A stretch of DNA of 64,000 nucleotides from Paenibacillus sp. LS1 (GTDB lineage: Bacteria > Bacillota > Bacilli > Paenibacillales > Paenibacillaceae), in NCBI RefSeq assembly GCF_026013365.1, contig NZ_JAPDOE010000003.1, positions 248,001-312,000 of the forward strand, in the 5' to 3' direction. Of this stretch, positions 9,188-19,200 are shown one piece after another. A program made the translations under genes and the position numbers. The notes beneath the pieces are model-generated. The model saw only the letters and a list, made by a program, of their open reading frames with translations, searched no databases and had not been told where the DNA came from. The first letter of the stretch is position 1, and every line of letters begins with the position of its first letter.

Positions 9188-10600
9188 TTACCTCTTCTTT
9201 TTCCGCACTGTACCGCCTTCCACCGTATACCGGAATAGCGCATCTTCGGCACCCCCGATATCATCCGTAACCTGAAACGTCGCTGCATCTCCAGACTTAT
9301 ATACACTTCCCGTCACAAAGCTGAACACCACATGGTCATCTTTGCCCCAATATTGATTCAGCATGACAAATGTGCTGCCGCTCACGCCCTTTACCGTGCG
9401 TTTGCCATTGGCATTATATAGACCATTCTGGTCCATTGCCCAACTCTGGGGATCGGCATCGAATAGATGTGTAAAGCTAGCTTGATCAATATGTTTATTC
9501 GGTTTACCCCACAGATACACTTGATCAGCATCCACTGCCCAGCTCCCGGAAGGTGTTATTAACTCAAACGTTGCTGCGTCTGCCCCCTTAATGATCTGAA
9601 GCACGTCGTCAGGATGTCCGAAAGGCTGACTTGTCCGAACAACCTCGGCACGATACACATGGTGTTGATCCTTGGAAAGTCCAAGATGCTCCGTCCTGGA
9701 AAACACTTCAAACTGCCGGGCATCTGCCTCGCCGACACGATATCCGTTGTAATACACATGATTGCCATCACGACCGAAAGGTCCACCTAGCGGTTGGAAC
9801 GTATCCGGGTCTGCTCTCTTTACAGTACGCCACTGAAAATAAACCCGTTCCCGGTCCCGTGCAAACTGCTCATCCAGTGGTTCAAAGGTAGATCTATCTG
9901 CTCCACGAACAAGGTTGAATACACCTTTCGCTTCTCGACGATACGTACCGCCCCATTCTGTTCTATAAAAAATGGATGACTGCGTCTCAACCCAATTGCC
10001 TTTGAGCAGCGTAGCACCTTCTGCACTGTGGGCATAATGATCATGCCACCAGCCAGGTACGTCGGGATGATGTTCTTGCAGCCATGCCCTCACCTCATCC
10101 TTTTCCCCATTCGCATAACGAAGAGAACTGGACATATGGAACAAATGGTCTTTATCGGTGCAATAGTCATGATGAGCAATTACAGCATTCGTATCTATAT
10201 CCTCAAATAGATGAAAATGCGTGCTGCTCTTCACATATAAATAATGTTGGTCCTGAGCAAAGTAGGGCGTATCCGGCAACAGCCGAAAGCTTTCCGGATC
10301 GGAGTCAGGCACGACCTGATCTTCCAGATATACGTACTGAGAGTCGCAGCAGTAATCTTCATCAATCACACGAAAAGCTCCCGTATCCCGGCTGAACAAA
10401 CTCGCCTTGTTCTTGCGAGCATTGAACCACCATATTCCCTGACGATCACGCAAATAGGCAAAGGTCAGCCACCCCTTTTGATAAGTGGAGATGACTTCAA
10501 AATCCTGAGCGGTAATGCCTCCCTTAATCGGAGTGCTGGTACCATCTTCTTCATTGCGCAATCTCACTTGAAGGTCTTCATCTACAATAAACTTGTCCAT
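9188..10600 (-). CDS. DKNYY-repeat protein
   Basis: A 470-aa protein built of repeats about 30-40 residues long with the DKNYY-family pattern: 'yarDrehVYf.g..v..aDp.TFepl'. Good examples are FARDRERVYFQWRTVKRADP (about 237-256), FGRDGNHVYYNGYRVGEAD and AVDADQVYLWGKP. At least eight repeats run from residue 60 to the end. There is no signal peptide or membrane segment, so it is predicted cytosolic, unlike many secreted relatives. The repeats probably form a beta-structured solenoid or propeller for binding; no enzymatic motif is visible. The ATG follows GGAGGGTGA. No neighbour suggests a pathway, and the function is unknown. Confidence 0.8.
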   Translation of the reverse strand: MDKFIVDEDLQVRLRNEEDGTSTPIKGGITAQDFEVISTYQKGWLTFAYLRDRQGIWWFNARKNKASLFSRDTGAFRVIDEDYCCDSQYVYLEDQVVPDSDPESFRLLPDTPYFAQDQHYLYVKSSTHFHLFEDIDTNAVIAHHDYCTDKDHLFHMSSSLRYANGEKDEVRAWLQEHHPDVPGWWHDHYAHSAEGATLLKGNWVETQSSIFYRTEWGGTYRREAKGVFNLVRGADRSTFEPLDEQFARDRERVYFQWRTVKRADPDTFQPLGGPFGRDGNHVYYNGYRVGEADARQFEVFSRTEHLGLSKDQHHVYRAEVVRTSQPFGHPDDVLQIIKGADAATFELITPSGSWAVDADQVYLWGKPNKHIDQASFTHLFDADPQSWAMDQNGLYNANGKRTVKGVSGSTFVMLNQYWGKDDHVVFSFVTGSVYKSGDAATFQVTDDIGGAEDALFRYTVEGGTVRKKKR

Positions 10601-10786
10601 GACGGTTCACCCTCCAACCCTGTTGTGGAAATCAATCTCTCCTCATTTTAGCGCGTGTACCTGATTCTCTCCACATCATCGCACATGATATTTCAGCACA
10701 ATTCCTCCGCTCTCACCGCTCAGCCCCGTTGAAATGCCGGTTTGTTCAGCAATGGATGGATTGTTCACTTGAAAAAGTGTATAGCC

Positions 10787-10875
10787 CAACTAAAATATAA
10801 ATGAAAGAATCAATTTCATAATACCTTTACTTTAGTGCGTTATGAAATTAATTTGAAAGCGCTATATTTTAGTTG
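10787..10875. promoter_or_regulatory. Nested perfect inverted repeats in the GH43 promoter
   Basis: Outer arms CAACTAAAATATA (10787-10799) and TATATTTTAGTTG (10863-10875) are perfect 13-bp complements. Inside them AATTTCATAA (10812-10821) and TTATGAAATT (10840-10849) form a second perfect 10-bp pair. A cre-like site and a possible -10 (TATATT, 10863-10868; TTATGA 17 bp upstream) sit within the structure. Confidence 0.65.
10854..10867 (+). promoter_or_regulatory. cre-like operator upstream of GH43 gene
   Basis: TGAAAGCGCTATAT fits the cre consensus TGNAANCGNTNNCA except at the last two bases. It overlaps the putative -10 and starts 45 bp before the start codon. Confidence 0.6.
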
Positions 10876-10898
10876 ATATCTCTCGGGAGGTGTATGTA

Positions 10899-12767
10899 AT
10901 GGGTAACAGGAAAGCGGTTTGGTTTCTGGTCTTCGCACTCACGTTCACCCTGTTTGGACTTCATCCTGAACGGACAAGCGCAGCAAGTGTCACGATAACC
11001 AATGGTACCGATTGGCTTGATACCGCAGGCAACCCCATTCATGCGAACAGCGGCAACATTCTGCAGGTAGGCTCGACGTATTATCTGTACGGTGAACATG
11101 CGGTAGGTGGCAGGTTCGACAGCGTGAACGTCTACACCTCCACCGATCTGAAGAACTGGACTTTCAGCAATTCCATCCTGACGAAAGATTCCGCAACCGA
11201 GCTGGCCTCCAGTAAGATCGAACGCCCCAAAGTCATCTATAACGCCTCCACCAACCAGTATGTGCTCTGGGCACACTATGAGAACGGTACGGACTACAAC
11301 CTTGGGCGTGTAGCGGTCGCAACAAGCAATACCCCGAATGGCAAATTCACCTATGAGGGCAGCTTCCGCCCGCTCAATTATGAATCCCGTGACATGACGG
11401 TCTTTGTTGATACAGATGGCACAGGTTATCTGGTTACTGCTTCACGCAAAAATGGCGGTGCCAATGATACGATGGCTATTTTTAAAATGAATGCAAGTTA
11501 CACCGGAATACAATCCTTCGAGGGCTGGCTGTTCGAGAACGCCTACCGTGAAGCGCCTGCTGTTGTGAAAAAAGGAAACCGTTACTACCTCTTCACCTCT
11601 CAAGCCGCTGGCTGGTATCCGAATCAGGGCGCTTATGCTACAGCAACTTCCATGACGGGTCCATGGACTGCGCTTACGCCATATGGCAATCCATCTGCCT
11701 TCGGTTCGCAGATTCATGATATTGCCACGATTACAGGCAGCAACACCACATCCTACATCTACATGGCGGATCGCTGGAATCCGATGAACCTCGGAGAGCA
11801 CAAACATATCTGGCTGCCACTAACCTTGAATGATTCGAACGGAACAGCATCACTGGAATGGTATACCACATGGAATATCGATGCAGTAACAGGTGTAGTA
11901 ACACCGCCTGCTCTCGTCAATCATGCACAAGGCAAAACAGCTGCCGCCAGCTCCACAGCCTCCGGTTCGTCTGCATCCAACGTCAATGATGGCAACTACC
12001 AGACTTCATGGGTGGCTTCCTCCAATAGCTGGCCTGCCTGGTGGCAGGTGGACTTCGGCGCACCGAAGACGATCACCGAGATCGACACGTCCTGGTTTAT
12101 GTATAAAGGTTCCGAAGGATACTACAAATACAAAATTGAAATTAGCAACGACGGAGTTAATTACTCCACCTTGGATCGCACCAATAATCTGACCTATGGC
12201 TTCACCACGGATGCCGTGCATTTCACTGCCCGTTATGTACGGATCAATATGGTGAACGCCGTCTTGTGGAATAATCCTGGGAACTGGTACACCCCAACCC
12301 TGCACGAGGTGAAAATGTTGGGCCCTGCAACACCTGAAGCCACAGGTTACAGCCGGTTCAGTTCACACAACGTTCCGGATCGATACATCCGTCATGCCAA
12401 TTACACCGCTCGCGTGGATGCCAACGTCTCTCCTGTTCTGGATTCACAGTTCCGCGTCGTACCGGGCCTTGCCAGCTCCACGGGAATTTCACTGGAGTCC
12501 ATCAACTTCCCAGGCTACTTCTTGAAGCGCAACACCAGCAATAAAATTGTACTTGAAGTTTATGCCGACACCTCCGCCTATAAGGGAGATGCTACGTTCC
12601 TAAGCAGTCCTGGTTGGGCTGACAGCACCAAAGTATCCCTTCAATCGTATAGTCAGCCCGGCTATTACATCCGACATTATGATTACGTGTTACAGCTCGA
12701 TGCCATCAACGCATCCAGCAGCTCGACGGTGAAGAGTGACGCCACGTTTGGGCGAACCAATTTCTAA
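10899..12767 (+). CDS. Secreted GH43 (subfamily-24-like) exo-beta-1,3-galactanase-type enzyme with CBM32 and AbfB modules
   Basis: A 622-aa protein. The signal peptide is residues 1-29 (ending ERTSAAS). A five-bladed GH43 propeller spans about 35-340: it opens with GNPIHANSGNIL...YYLYGEHA, has a SRDMTVFVDTDG blade, and carries a likely catalytic acid Glu in YREAPAVVKKG. This layout is that of the beta-1,3-galactanase group, which lacks the usual GH43 base. An F5/8-type CBM32 follows (about 343-475), then an AbfB/CBM42-like beta-trefoil (about 485-622, DRYIRHANYTARVD; YYIRHYDYVLQLD). Arabinogalactan side chains are the likely substrate. ATG 10899 is chosen because CGGGAGG lies 8 bp upstream; a GTG at 10890 overlaps that site. 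Confidence 0.82.
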   Translation: MGNRKAVWFLVFALTFTLFGLHPERTSAASVTITNGTDWLDTAGNPIHANSGNILQVGSTYYLYGEHAVGGRFDSVNVYTSTDLKNWTFSNSILTKDSATELASSKIERPKVIYNASTNQYVLWAHYENGTDYNLGRVAVATSNTPNGKFTYEGSFRPLNYESRDMTVFVDTDGTGYLVTASRKNGGANDTMAIFKMNASYTGIQSFEGWLFENAYREAPAVVKKGNRYYLFTSQAAGWYPNQGAYATATSMTGPWTALTPYGNPSAFGSQIHDIATITGSNTTSYIYMADRWNPMNLGEHKHIWLPLTLNDSNGTASLEWYTTWNIDAVTGVVTPPALVNHAQGKTAAASSTASGSSASNVNDGNYQTSWVASSNSWPAWWQVDFGAPKTITEIDTSWFMYKGSEGYYKYKIEISNDGVNYSTLDRTNNLTYGFTTDAVHFTARYVRINMVNAVLWNNPGNWYTPTLHEVKMLGPATPEATGYSRFSSHNVPDRYIRHANYTARVDANVSPVLDSQFRVVPGLASSTGISLESINFPGYFLKRNTSNKIVLEVYADTSAYKGDATFLSSPGWADSTKVSLQSYSQPGYYIRHYDYVLQLDAINASSSSTVKSDATFGRTNF

Positions 12768-12822
12768 GCAAATGAATTGGAGATGAGGATTTAGACACCT
12801 ACATCTACAATTTAAATTTCAG

Positions 12823-12870
12823 AGAAAGGCCGCTTTTTCAGGAGTCACAACTGAAGAAGCGGTTCTTTCT
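12823..12870 (+). terminator. Intrinsic terminator after GH43 gene
   Basis: AGAAAGGCCGCTT...CTGAAGAAGCGGTTCTTTCT stem-loop about 55 bp past the stop codon, ending in a T-rich segment. Confidence 0.7.
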
Positions 12871-12930
12871 GCTGCACTATTTTAGATATAGATGATGTAA
12901 CCCTATCTCAGACTGAAAATATAGATTTAA

Positions 12931-13140
12931 TTAGCGCGTAATCGCCAGCCAGCTCTCCATGGATATTTTATAACGACCGGCAGATGCCTCTTCATTCACC
13001 CGTAAGTGCTCTACTTTCCCAAGAACCAGATGATCGCTGCATCGACTCCACCAACGAAGCCGGAACCATATTGATGACAAATTCCCCCGTCTCTCGAATA
13101 TTGAGGAGCGTGTCCTTCAAAATAACTTGGATGGAACATA
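12931..13140 (-). pseudogene. Decayed flavin reductase (DIM6/NTAB-type) gene remnant
   Basis: No intact reading frame, but two conserved pieces of an FMN-binding flavin reductase are readable on the minus strand in different frames. The first is KDTLLNIRETGEFVINMV followed by PASLVESMQR. The second is DHLVLGKVEHLRVNEEASAG, running to ITR and a TAA stop at 12931-12933. In intact relatives roughly 100 residues separate these motifs and about 50 precede the first. Here they are adjacent and shifted in frame, so the gene has lost its 5' end and centre. The usual role would be FMN reduction for a monooxygenase; none is nearby. Confidence 0.65.
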
Positions 13141-13237
13141 ATAAGCGTCAAAAGTTTGGTTCGAACCGCAGACTTGCCAGCTTGCACATTCCAGTTACAT
13201 TGTGCTTTCCGACGCTTTTCCCTCGCCTTGCTAACGC

Positions 13238-13275
13238 AAAAAAAGAGCCTGCTCCCTTCGGAGTAGACTCTTCTT
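13238..13275 (-). terminator. Intrinsic terminator of the first SLH gene
   Basis: AAAAGAG-C-CT...CTCC-cttc-GGAG...CTCTT stem on the minus strand, followed by a long T run (T7) after the gene's stop at 13300. Confidence 0.8.
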
Positions 13276-13299
13276 TTACTTTTTGATTAACATCCTACA

Positions 13300-16200
13300 C
13301 TATTGCAACTTATGTTTCCTCACAACTATTTTTCCTGAAACTTCCTCTCTATAAATCATATACAGGTTACCGTCTTTACCCCTAGCGAAACTCAAAGTGA
13401 GCGGACTAGCTATGGAAAAACCTTCTTCGCCAACTTTAATCCACGCACCTTCGTACTTCACTACGGTTGCCAGTTTCTCATTTGATCGATCATCATAAGA
13501 AACATAAGGAACACCGTAGTCGTCAACAGCGAGTCTTAACCTTCTATAATCGGACGAAGGTACCTTGCCTTCACCGACCTTTTCCCAATCGGTACCGTTG
13601 TAGCTCGTCAGAACCCAAGAGCCAAGCGTTGAGTGAAGGACATAGGGCACGCCATCCTTATCGACTGCAAATTCTGCTGGTTCCACAAGAGCTCTTACTT
13701 CTACGAGACCCAAGTTGCCGATATGCTCCCAAGCTTCATTCTCATATTTTGAAACTGTGATACGTGAACCTCGTCCGTTTGTAGCAGGATTCCCTCTATC
13801 GATAAATTCGAACATATCGTTCATTACATATGGGATATTGTTTCTATCAAATTGGATAACTGGATTAAGCGCCTTCTCGCCAAGACTATCGCCGCCAGTT
13901 ACGGAAACCCAACTATTCCCTTCGTATTTAACCACTCTCATTTCATACTTATCGCCGCTAATTAAATGATTATAAACCAGATAAAGCACGTTATTTTGGT
14001 CAAATGCAATATTTGAACCTTCCCCCGGAAGAGATCCGTTGCGGGCAATATCTTCCCACTCCGTGCCGTTATACTTCTGCACATATACGCCTTCGCCGCT
14101 GGACGAAGTCTGGTAAAGATTGTCCTCATTGTCAAAGACAAACCGCGTATAGCCCAAGTTGTTACCCGTGCCTTGGTAGATGTTCTTCCACACGCCTCCT
14201 TCATATTTGTCCAGGCGCAGGTCATTCGATCGATAAGAAGCATACACCGTACCCTCACTGTCGGTTAACACTTGATAAGCTGTAGTGCCTTCTAACAAAC
14301 CACCTACGTTGAACCACGGTGTCACTGTCCATTTTGCGTACAAGGTAAGGGATGCCGTCACTTCCGTGTCGAAATCATAAGCTTGCGTTCCGGCAAGGTC
14401 GCTGTACCAACCATCGAACTTATAACCCTCCCATGTTGGCGTAGGCGGTACTATCGCTTTGCCGCCGGGGCTTACCATTTGGTTCTCTACATCTGACCCG
14501 CCATTGCTATCGAAGCTCACCGTGAGCTTGTTGGATGTCCACTTCGCGTATAATGTTAAGTTATTCGTCACTGGTGTAGTGAAGCTGTAAGCCTCGATTA
14601 GACCTGCATCACTGTACCAGTCGCTGAAAATAAACCCTTCCTTTGTTGGAGCGGCTGGCTGTGTAGCTGTTCCGTCGTATTCCACCGTCTGGTCATCAAC
14701 CACCGAACCTTCATTGCTGTCAAAGGTCACTGTATAGATTGCTATCCATTTTGCGTACAACGTGAGGTTTGTCGTCACCGATGCTGTGAAGCTGTAAGCT
14801 TGCGTACCGGCAAGGTCGCTGTACCAACCGCTGAACACATAGCCTTCGCGTATCGGTGCGGCAGGTTCTATAACCGTATCGCCCTCGTTCACGGACTGGC
14901 TGCTCACCAATGATCCGCTACTACTGTTGAAGCTCACCGTGTAGCTGTTGAGCGTCCACTTCGCATACAACGTAAGATCTCCCATCACACCTTCCGTAAA
15001 GCCGTAGGCTATACTCAATCCATTATCGCTGTACCAACCGTCAAACGTATATCCAGCAAGCGTCGGCGTTGTCGGAACGGTAGCCACGGCACCTTCATTT
15101 ACCGTCTGAGCTTCTACTGCTGATCCGCCTTTACTCTCGAAACTCACGTTATAGGTATTCGGCACGTAAATCGTCCATTTTGCATACAACATAAGATCTC
15201 CCGTCACCACCGCTGTGGTGAAGTTGTAAGGGGTCGTCAGGTCGCTATCTATATACCAGCCACTGAACACGTAGCCCTCCAACGTCGGTGCCGTCGGTGC
15301 CATCGCTTTAGCACCTTCGTTCACTGCCTGAGCCTCAACAGTCGTTCCGCCGTTACTCTCGAAGCTCACCGTATAGCGAAGCAGCCACTTCGCATACAAC
15401 GTAAGATCGCCTGTCACCGGTGCCGCAAAATCATAGAGAGTCGTCAGATCGCTACCGTTGTACCAACCGCCAAATACATAGCCTTCCTTCATCGGTTCAT
15501 CCGGTGTGTTGACCAAACTGCCATACCCCACCGTCTGGCTATCCACTTCTTCGGCTCCACCATTGCTGTTAAAGCTTACCGTATAAGCGTTCGTCGTCCA
15601 CTGTGCGGTGAACGTCATACTTTCCTCAGGCATGGTCGTTGGAGGAGTTGGTGACCATCCCGTGAAGACATGCCCCTGCCAGATCGGTGTGCCCAGATAG
15701 AGCTGCGTCGTCGCTCCAAATGGAACTTCTACAACTTTGGTCTCTTGGCCGGAACCATTGTAATCGACCGTCAATGTATGAGCATCACGCTTATAATACA
15801 GCTTCAGAACCGTTTTTCCATTGCCGGTTATCTGACTTGTTAACACCGTTCCAGGAATATTTTCATCCAGTTTAAACCCAGCATAGGACCTTGGAGTTAT
15901 ATTCGTCAGATTGGCTTCCATATCGGTAGCTCCGCGATACGTTTCCGTATCAGCCACCGTATAGGTGTCACTCGCCATATTCTGCTTCAAATACACGACT
16001 TGGTAAGGCGTATCTTCTTTGGCTATCCATATTGCGGTATACTCCGTATTCGAAGTCGGCATGGTGCTTGGCGCCTCCGGCGACCAACCGGCAAACGTAT
16101 AACCCGGTCTTGTCGGCACCGGTATACGACCCGCAATATTTCTGCCGGACGGTTCGGTTACGGTGCTGCGCGGAGAGCCCAGATAGCCCAAATTGAATGC

Positions 16201-19200
16201 GATAGTCGGACTCGTTGGATAATACTCGACCCTTACGATCGTCGATCCGTCCCCCTTGATCGTGCGTCCATACATTTCTCCGTTCGCATAACCTTGGTCC
16301 TTGTATCGTTCAGAGTTGATGCGAATCTCCGTATCAGTCGTTCCGGTCAACCGTTCCGTATAATCCGGCGAAGTCGAAATCGACTTTCTTGTATTCGGGT
16401 CTATCAAATAATGCTGCACCGTATACGGCGTATCCGGATTCGCTGTCCAGTGCGCATACAGTTGGTAATCATCCTTAGGCATACGGCTCGGAATCGTTAC
16501 CTTTGTTCCCCCTGTAGCTGCCGTATACCATCCGTCAAATGTATAGCCCGGATAGACCGGAGTAGGCACATTAACCGCTGCATTGTAAACAAATGGAAGA
16601 ACCTGAGTCGCGTTGCCGTTTCGTGGATCCAACTGGAGGATATATTCGCCCTCCGTGACGCGCCATGTCAACGGTATCGTGCGCTTGAGCGTACGAGGCG
16701 TGAACGAAAGCGGTGATCCTTTCCAAGTGATGACCAGATTACCCTTACTTACCGGAAGGCTGGTATTCACTACCTCGACCTTATTGGTACCCAAGTTATA
16801 CCTGAAATTTGCATTGTCCACGTAAATATTGAATCTTGAAGCATCAAACGCTTGAGTACCGGTATCGCCTGTCTTCAAATCGAACATACTCATCGAGAGC
16901 ATCGACTGCGGTACTTCAAGGGATGCCGCAACGCCTGCCAGACCAAGCAAGAGATTCTTATCCTGCGGATAAGCGAAGTCGGAGACGTTGTATTGTTCCC
17001 CAATCGTATACAACGGCCACTCTTCATCGACCAGTTCTACTCCGGTCGAGAGCGCTCCATCGCCTAATTGAGCGCCGAGTTCGACCTCCAAATAGATGCC
17101 GATCTCGACGAACAGGGCGCCTAAAGACTTCGTGGTCTTCACCCCGCTAATATTTTTCAGCTGATAGTAGAAGTAACCCCATAGATTGATATACACGCCG
17201 GGTTCTACGGCAAGTCCGATACTATTCAATTTGACACTGCCAAGCCCCGCTTTTACCTCCATATGAATACCGGCCCGTAATCCAAGCGTTCCCATAACAT
17301 AGAAGGTAAACTGGTAATCGCCGTCTCCCGGCAGACTGACCGTATTGCTTGAGCCTCTGAAACTCAACACACGCAAGGTCACTGAGTAGCGCTTCGCCAT
17401 CTTGTAGTAGAAATCTGCACCCATCGTTAAGTTAACCTGAGCACTGACTACAAACTCTGCTTCAAATTTGACTTCTACAATTCCGTAAGCCACGCGTACA
17501 CTTTTTTCAAAGAGCTCTTTCTTGATTAAAGGAACCCATTCCGTATCTTGCTCCAACATCTCTTGGTACTGTTCTTTCAATTCCTCCGTATCCACAGAGG
17601 TACCTTGTACACCATCCATAGATGCTTTGATCTGTGTGGCGATGTCCTGTACCTGACCTAACCTGCCGGCTTTTTTCTCTACGGCCCAGTTATTTAGTGC
17701 AGCCTGCAACTTATCTGGTTCGATGAGCGCCATCTCTGCTGTAATATTAAGTCCGGTATAGCTGTAGGCATCCAGATTCGCAGTGATTACATAATCGTCG
17801 ATGCTATACCAGTAAGGGATTCCCCACTTTTTCAGCCAATGCCCCTGCATATCACCATTAATGCCGAGATCCAGACTCATCTCCTGAACAAATGTACTGG
17901 TCATATGGATAACGAGATTGCTGTCTTCATTGATATCAACAACGATATCGGCACCGACTTGCAGTGTAGCACTGACGCCAGAACTTCGGCCGTTAATGTT
18001 CTTCAGCTTCGTCCCGAGTGAAGCAGCAACAGTCAGATTCTCCACGCTCACCCGGCTACTTTTGCCCGAAGCCAGAGAAGACTGAGCCTTGATCTGCTGG
18101 ATTTCTTTCAAATCCTTGATATCCTTCGTTTCCATAGCTAGATCGGATAGATAATCTGCGGCTTGATCGACGAATCCACTGTCTCTCGCTTGCTGCTCGA
18201 TCTGCTCTTCAAGCTCCGCGATCTGCTCTTTCGATAACAGATCTTCGCCGTCAATGGCTTGCTTCTGATAGATGTTGAAGACATTCTCAATATCTTCAAT
18301 CGTGGCATCAGTATATTCGATGACGTCCATCTCAGCTTCAGGCGTAATCGAAGTGATACGTCCGTACCCAACGGTCTCAAAACCTGTTTCGGCGCCGAAT
18401 TCACCTGTATAGAACCCGATAAAATCACCCACATCCACCGTGGTTAACTCATCCAAGCCGAAAGGCTCATACATGCTGTCGCTGTAGTTCATCTGGGTAT
18501 GCTCAACTGTGATGGAGTTGTTATTCGGTTCTCCATCTGTGTCTGCTTCCACACTCACCGGCAGAACATCCGGCTTGAGCAACACTTGCTTGATATCCGC
18601 ATGATCGTAGGTATAGGTGCTTCCGTCTACCGCCGTAATCTGGACATAGGCCACATCACCGTCGTCAGCGCCGGTGGTTTCTAACGTGCGTTGATCGGGA
18701 CTAACCCCTTGATAGATGGCGACTGTATTGCCGACTTGAATCACGGTGCTGCCGGAATACTCGAACGTTCCACTGCTCGCATTCGCTTCGGCAAGCGCAT
18801 CTTCGCTACCGCCCACCGTCGTGGTAACTACTGGAATCGATGGTGAACCCACAGCTGCGTCATCCAGCATCATATTCGTTACGTCCGTAAACCGAAGGTA
18901 GATTATGTTCGGGTTCAGCGGAATGTCCAGAACCTCTTGCTTAGCGACACTAAAAACGTAAATGCTCGTTGTCGCATCCTGACCTTGGAAGGACAGGTTA
19001 TCGCTATTCAACGTCAGTTGATACGTATTACCTTCGACGAATTTTCCGTTTTCGGCTGCAGACGCTACCGTGAAGGCCCCGTTCCCGCCAGTGACGGTAA
19101 TACCTGCGAAGTCGGGATTCGCCGTGTCTGTGAACGTCATACCCGCTTGGACCTCAGATACTGTCAGATTGCCTGATGCATCGTGTACTGCAATCGTGAA

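Noticed and set aside
12984..13286. 100-aa plus-strand frame
   Set aside because: It is antisense to the readable flavin reductase remnant and runs into the SLH-gene terminator.
14340..15620. Regular DNA repetition resembling a repeat array or CRISPR
   Set aside because: Units of about 210 bp encode the InlB-type protein repeats in frame; there are no short spacers or palindromic repeats.
16000..16716. Long antisense frames within the SLH giants (also near 27061-27696)
   Set aside because: They lie wholly opposite well-supported coding sequence, lack ribosome sites and arise from repetitive codon use.
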